64,000 nucleotides of DNA from Pseudooceanicola nanhaiensis DSM 18065. GTDB lineage: Bacteria; Pseudomonadota; Alphaproteobacteria; Rhodobacterales; Rhodobacteraceae. The notes beneath the pieces were generated by a model that worked only from the letters and a program-made list of their open reading frames with translations, made no database searches and was not told the origin of the DNA. Location: positions 62,001 to 126,000 of the forward strand of contig NZ_JHZF01000018.1 in NCBI RefSeq assembly GCF_000688295.1. The letters are read 5' to 3'. Shown piece after piece: positions 61,328-64,000 of the stretch. Numbering within the stretch: position 1 is the stretch's first letter; every line of letters begins with the position of its first letter. Position numbers and translations under genes: made by a program.

Positions 61328-62491
61328 ATGCAGACGTCAGCCCCAGACACTCACACCGATCTGCGCGATGCCTTGCGCGCACTTTGCGCGCAGTTTCCGC
61401 CAGAGTATCATCGCAAGTTCGGCGAAGACGAAACCTACCCCGAGGAATTCGTCGATGCGCTGACCCGCGAGGGCTGGCTTGCCGCGATGATCCCAGAGGA
61501 ATACGGTGGCTCGGGTCTGGGGTTGACCGAAGCCTCGATCATCATGGAGGAGGTGAACCGCTGCGGCGGAAACGCGGGCCATTGCCACGGGCAGATGTAT
61601 AACATGGGCACGCTGCTGCGGCATGGTTCGGATGAGCAAAAGCAGACATACCTGCCCGGTATTGCCAGCGGCGCGTTGCGCCTGCAATCCATGGCCGTGA
61701 CCGAACCGACAACCGGGACCGACACCACCAAACTGAAGACCATCGCAGTCAAGAAGGGTGACCGGTATGAGATCAATGGCCAGAAGGTCTGGATCAGCCG
61801 TATCCAGCATTCTGACCTGATGATCTTGCTGGCCCGCACTACGCCGCTGAGCGAGGTCAAGAAAAAGTCGCAGGGCCTGTCGATCTTTATGGTCGATCTG
61901 AAAGAGGCAATCGGCAACGGGATGGAGGTCCGCCCCATCGCCAACATGCCCGGCCACGAAACCAATGAAGTGTTTTTCGACAACCTGGAAATCCCCGCCG
62001 AGAACCTGATCGGCACCGAGGGGCGCGGGTTTTACCATATTCTTGACGGGCTGAACGCCGAACGGACCCTGATTGCGGCGGAATGCATCGGTGATGGATA
62101 CTGGTTCGTTGACAAGGCCCGCGCCTATGCCGGCGACCGCGTGGTCTTTGACCGTCCCATCGGCCAGAACCAAGGTGTGCAATTCCCTATCGCCAGGTCC
62201 TATGTGAACATCGAGGCCGCCAATCTGATGCGCTTTGAAGCCTGCAGGCGGTTCGATGCCGGACTGGATTGTGGTGCACAGGCGAACATGGCCAAGCTGC
62301 TGGCTTCGGAAGCCAGCTGGGAAGCGGCCAATGCCTGCATCCAGACCCACGGCGGCTTCGGTTTCGCACGGGAGTACGATGTTGAGCGCAAGTTTCGCGA
62401 GGCGCGCCTCTATCAGGTCGCCCCGATCTCGACCAACCTGATCCTCTCCTATGTCGGCGAACATATCCTCGGCATGCCCCGATCCTTCTGA
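61328..62491 (+). CDS. Acyl-CoA dehydrogenase
   Basis: This is a 387-residue flavoenzyme. VTEPTTGTDTTKL occupies the FAD site (the usual EPGAGSD is altered). The canonical Glu site reads QVAPISTNL (no Glu); Glu in GLNAERTLI may serve. Like the ACAD at 52439 it ends GMPRSF. It lies 3 bases downstream of the lyase gene. Confidence 0.87.
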   Translation: MQTSAPDTHTDLRDALRALCAQFPPEYHRKFGEDETYPEEFVDALTREGWLAAMIPEEYGGSGLGLTEASIIMEEVNRCGGNAGHCHGQMYNMGTLLRHGSDEQKQTYLPGIASGALRLQSMAVTEPTTGTDTTKLKTIAVKKGDRYEINGQKVWISRIQHSDLMILLARTTPLSEVKKKSQGLSIFMVDLKEAIGNGMEVRPIANMPGHETNEVFFDNLEIPAENLIGTEGRGFYHILDGLNAERTLIAAECIGDGYWFVDKARAYAGDRVVFDRPIGQNQGVQFPIARSYVNIEAANLMRFEACRRFDAGLDCGAQANMAKLLASEASWEAANACIQTHGGFGFAREYDVERKFREARLYQVAPISTNLILSYVGEHILGMPRSF

Positions 62492-62501
62492 GGCCAGAAA
62501 C

Positions 62502-63341
62502 ATGGGTGAGATCGACCTTGACGCGCTGGCGCCCTGGCTGGGACGCACCGAGACCAAGGAAGATGTTCTGACGCAGGGGCTGATCGACAAATTCCGCGCC
62601 ACGCTCGGTCCGCATCTTTGGGACGAAGCCGGCGATGTCCCGCTGGGGGTTCATTGGTGCCTTGCCCTTGATACCGTGCCAGCTGCCGCCCTGTCAGAAG
62701 ATGGCCACGCCGCGAGGGGTGGATTTCTGCCCCCTGTTCTGCTGCCCGCCCGCATGTGGGCTGGCGGCGATGTTACGCATATCGCGCCGCTGAAAATCGG
62801 CGAAACCATCACCCGACGCTCTTCGATCAGGAATATTGTGGCCAAGCAGGGCCGTAGTGGACCATTGGTCTTTGTGACCGTCGAACATGAGTATCTGAGT
62901 GGCAACCGGCTTTGTATCCGGGAGCAGCAAACGATCGTTTATCGTGAGATTTCCACCCCCCGCACGGGCGAGAGCGCAGCTGACGCGGGTGACCCCAACA
63001 CGCTTAGATCGACGCTGACACCGGATCCTGTTCTTCTGTTTCGCTATTCGGCGCTGACGTTCAATGCCCATCGCATTCACTATGATTACGTCTACGCCAC
63101 CGAAACCGAAGCCTATTCCGGACTTGTTGTGCATGGCCCATTGCAGGCCACGCTGCTTCTGAATCTGGCGGCGGGTGCGTTGAAAACATCGCCCCACCGG
63201 TTTTCGTTCCGTGGCCTCGCGCCACTCACCCTGCCCTGCGAATTGCAACTGCACAATGAAGGGACCGGCACCTCCGGGACAGTCTGGTGTCAGGATCAAA
63301 AAGGTCTTCGAAGCTTTTCCGCAGAGTACGCGGCCGTCTGA
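62502..63341 (+). CDS. Hotdog-fold acyl-CoA hydratase (mesaconyl/itaconyl-CoA hydratase-like)
   Basis: This 279-residue HTD2-like double hotdog protein has the C-terminal catalytic segment FNAHRIHYD and VVHGPLQATLLLNLA, as in mesaconyl-C4-CoA and itaconyl-CoA hydratases. It would hydrate an unsaturated dicarboxylic CoA ester, complementing the carboxylases and lyases. ATG at 62502 is chosen since the upstream in-frame part overlaps the ACAD gene. Last gene of the long + strand operon. Confidence 0.8.
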   Translation: MGEIDLDALAPWLGRTETKEDVLTQGLIDKFRATLGPHLWDEAGDVPLGVHWCLALDTVPAAALSEDGHAARGGFLPPVLLPARMWAGGDVTHIAPLKIGETITRRSSIRNIVAKQGRSGPLVFVTVEHEYLSGNRLCIREQQTIVYREISTPRTGESAADAGDPNTLRSTLTPDPVLLFRYSALTFNAHRIHYDYVYATETEAYSGLVVHGPLQATLLLNLAAGALKTSPHRFSFRGLAPLTLPCELQLHNEGTGTSGTVWCQDQKGLRSFSAEYAAV

Positions 63342-63383
63342 TCGGTCTTCTTCGGTAGCGAATTCAGTTGTTGACCAATTTTT

Positions 63384-63397
63384 CTAACATCTGTTAG
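63384..63397. promoter_or_regulatory. Operator-like palindrome CTAAC-ATCT-GTTAG
   Basis: A perfect palindrome 66 bases upstream of the small ORF at 63464 and 155 bases upstream of livG. It places the transporter in the same putative regulon as the catabolic operons. Confidence 0.68.
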
Positions 63398-63432
63398 GCT
63401 TCGCGGAGAGACTTGGTAAATAAACCAGGCAA

Positions 63433-63450
63433 ACCTCTGAATTTAGAGGT
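63433..63450 (+). promoter_or_regulatory. Leader hairpin before the 30-codon ORF
   Basis: ACCTCT-GAATTT-AGAGGT forms a 6-bp stem just before the ribosome site GGGAGGAGG. Its left arm is also partly complementary to the ribosome site, so it might affect initiation. Weak evidence. Confidence 0.35.
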
Positions 63451-63463
63451 GGGAGGAGGAACA

Positions 63464-63556
63464 ATGCGAGGAAAACTCGTAACCAACGAAAAACCGTGCG
63501 GTCAGGCTATGCGCGCCTCCATGAGGTGTGGGGCAAAAGCACGGGCCGCAACATGA
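63464..63556 (+). CDS. 30-codon leader ORF coupled to livG
   Basis: This ORF has a strong ribosome site (GGGAGGAGGAACA then ATG) and encodes 30 residues, basic with two Cys. Its stop overlaps the livG ATG (ATGA). The livG start itself has no obvious ribosome site, so it may be translated by coupling to this ORF. A leader peptide or the residue of a lost gene are the options. Confidence 0.5.
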   Translation: MRGKLVTNEKPCGQAMRASMRCGAKARAAT

Positions 63557-64000
63557 CCACGAATAACGGGCACGTATCCTCACCGCTTGCGGTGCGTGGT
63601 GCAACTTTGAAATTTGGCGGTGTGACCGCGCTCGACGATGTGAGCATTTCTGTGGCCGACGATGAATTGCTTGCAATTATCGGACCGAACGGAGCCGGAA
63701 AAACATCACTTCTAAACGTGACTGCGGGCTTCTACCGTCCGCAGAAGGGCCGTGTCGAATTGTCCGGGCAGGACGTGACCGGCCTGCGTGTTGACCAGAT
63801 CGCCCGGCGCGGTCTGGCGCGGACGTTTCAGGGCACCCATCTTTTTGCCGGGCAGACGGTGGTGGAAAACATTATGATCGGCCGCCACATGCTGATGAAA
63901 TCGAATGTAGTCCAGGCTTTTTTCCAGTTCGGTCCCGTGATGCGCGAGGAATCGGAACATCGTGAAGCCGCAGAGGAGATCATCGATTTTCTCGAGATCG
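63553..64000 (+). CDS. livG: ABC transporter ATP-binding protein, LivG type (partial)
   Basis: The first 149 codons of a LivG-like ATPase run off the window. LKFGGVTALDDVSI, Walker A GPNGAGKTSLLN and the LivG-type Q-loop region GLARTFQGTHLF are visible; the signature and Walker B lie beyond the edge. Branched-chain amino-acid-type ABC systems can also carry aromatic or alicyclic acids. Its proximity to the cluster and the operator upstream suggest substrate uptake. Confidence 0.88.
   Translation, partial: MTTNNGHVSSPLAVRGATLKFGGVTALDDVSISVADDELLAIIGPNGAGKTSLLNVTAGFYRPQKGRVELSGQDVTGLRVDQIARRGLARTFQGTHLFAGQTVVENIMIGRHMLMKSNVVQAFFQFGPVMREESEHREAAEEIIDFLEI

Noticed and set aside
1-64000. CRISPR arrays, tRNA or rRNA genes
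   Set aside because: I saw no regularly spaced repeats, no cloverleaf-like arms with CCA-adjacent ends, and no rRNA core motifs on either strand; a dedicated scan could still find a degenerate case.

Overview
The window reads as high-GC alphaproteobacterial DNA, most likely from a Rhodobacterales (Roseobacter-group) bacterium. I judge this from the style of the VirB genes, the acyl-CoA metabolism gene families and the dense, overlapping operons. It joins a conjugation-type secretion locus to a very large acyl-CoA catabolic cluster. I infer a conjugative plasmid or other transmissible replicon, but no replication gene, relaxase or coupling protein lies inside the window.

Region 1 (about 1-15.9 kb). 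A VirB-type type IV secretion operon runs on the minus strand from about 12.7 kb to 0.85 kb: hypothetical, lytic transglycosylase, virB2, virB3, virB4, a tiny lipoprotein, a transglycosylase with a VirB5-like tail, virB5, virB8, virB9, virB10, virB11, a DUF4177-like protein, a periplasmic protein, virB6 and a small Cys-rich ORF. A two-gene toxin-antitoxin-like pair follows at the left edge. To the right are an XRE regulator, secreted or small hypotheticals and a metallo-beta-lactamase-fold hydrolase.

Region 2 (about 16.1-43.8 kb and 46.8-64 kb). This is a catabolic cluster with six acyl-CoA dehydrogenases, four crotonases, three biotin-dependent acyl-CoA carboxylases (one with separate biotin carboxylase and biotin carrier subunits), three acyl-CoA ligases, several SDRs, an SCP-x-type thiolase, three hotdog thioesterases, an AtuA-like protein, an HMG-CoA-lyase-like enzyme, a citryl-CoA-lyase-like enzyme, a hotdog hydratase and an old-yellow-enzyme-type dienoyl-CoA reductase. 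One subset resembles leucine/isovalerate (liu) degradation, one resembles acyclic terpene (atu) degradation, and one resembles cyclohexanecarboxylate (ali/bad) degradation. A BioY biotin transporter ends the first carboxylase operon. A LivG-type ABC ATPase runs off the right edge and may belong to substrate uptake.

Regulation. A TetR repressor and a tandem double-TetR polypeptide are paralogues with near-identical recognition helices. A palindrome of the form CTAAC-N4-GTTAG, or a close variant, occurs in six intergenic regions (seven copies) across the cluster. This suggests one local regulon. A decayed region at 43.8-44.65 kb (a frameshifted 3-methyladenine glycosylase gene and possible insertion-sequence-end repeats) and a marR/doxX/GST module interrupt the catabolic cluster.
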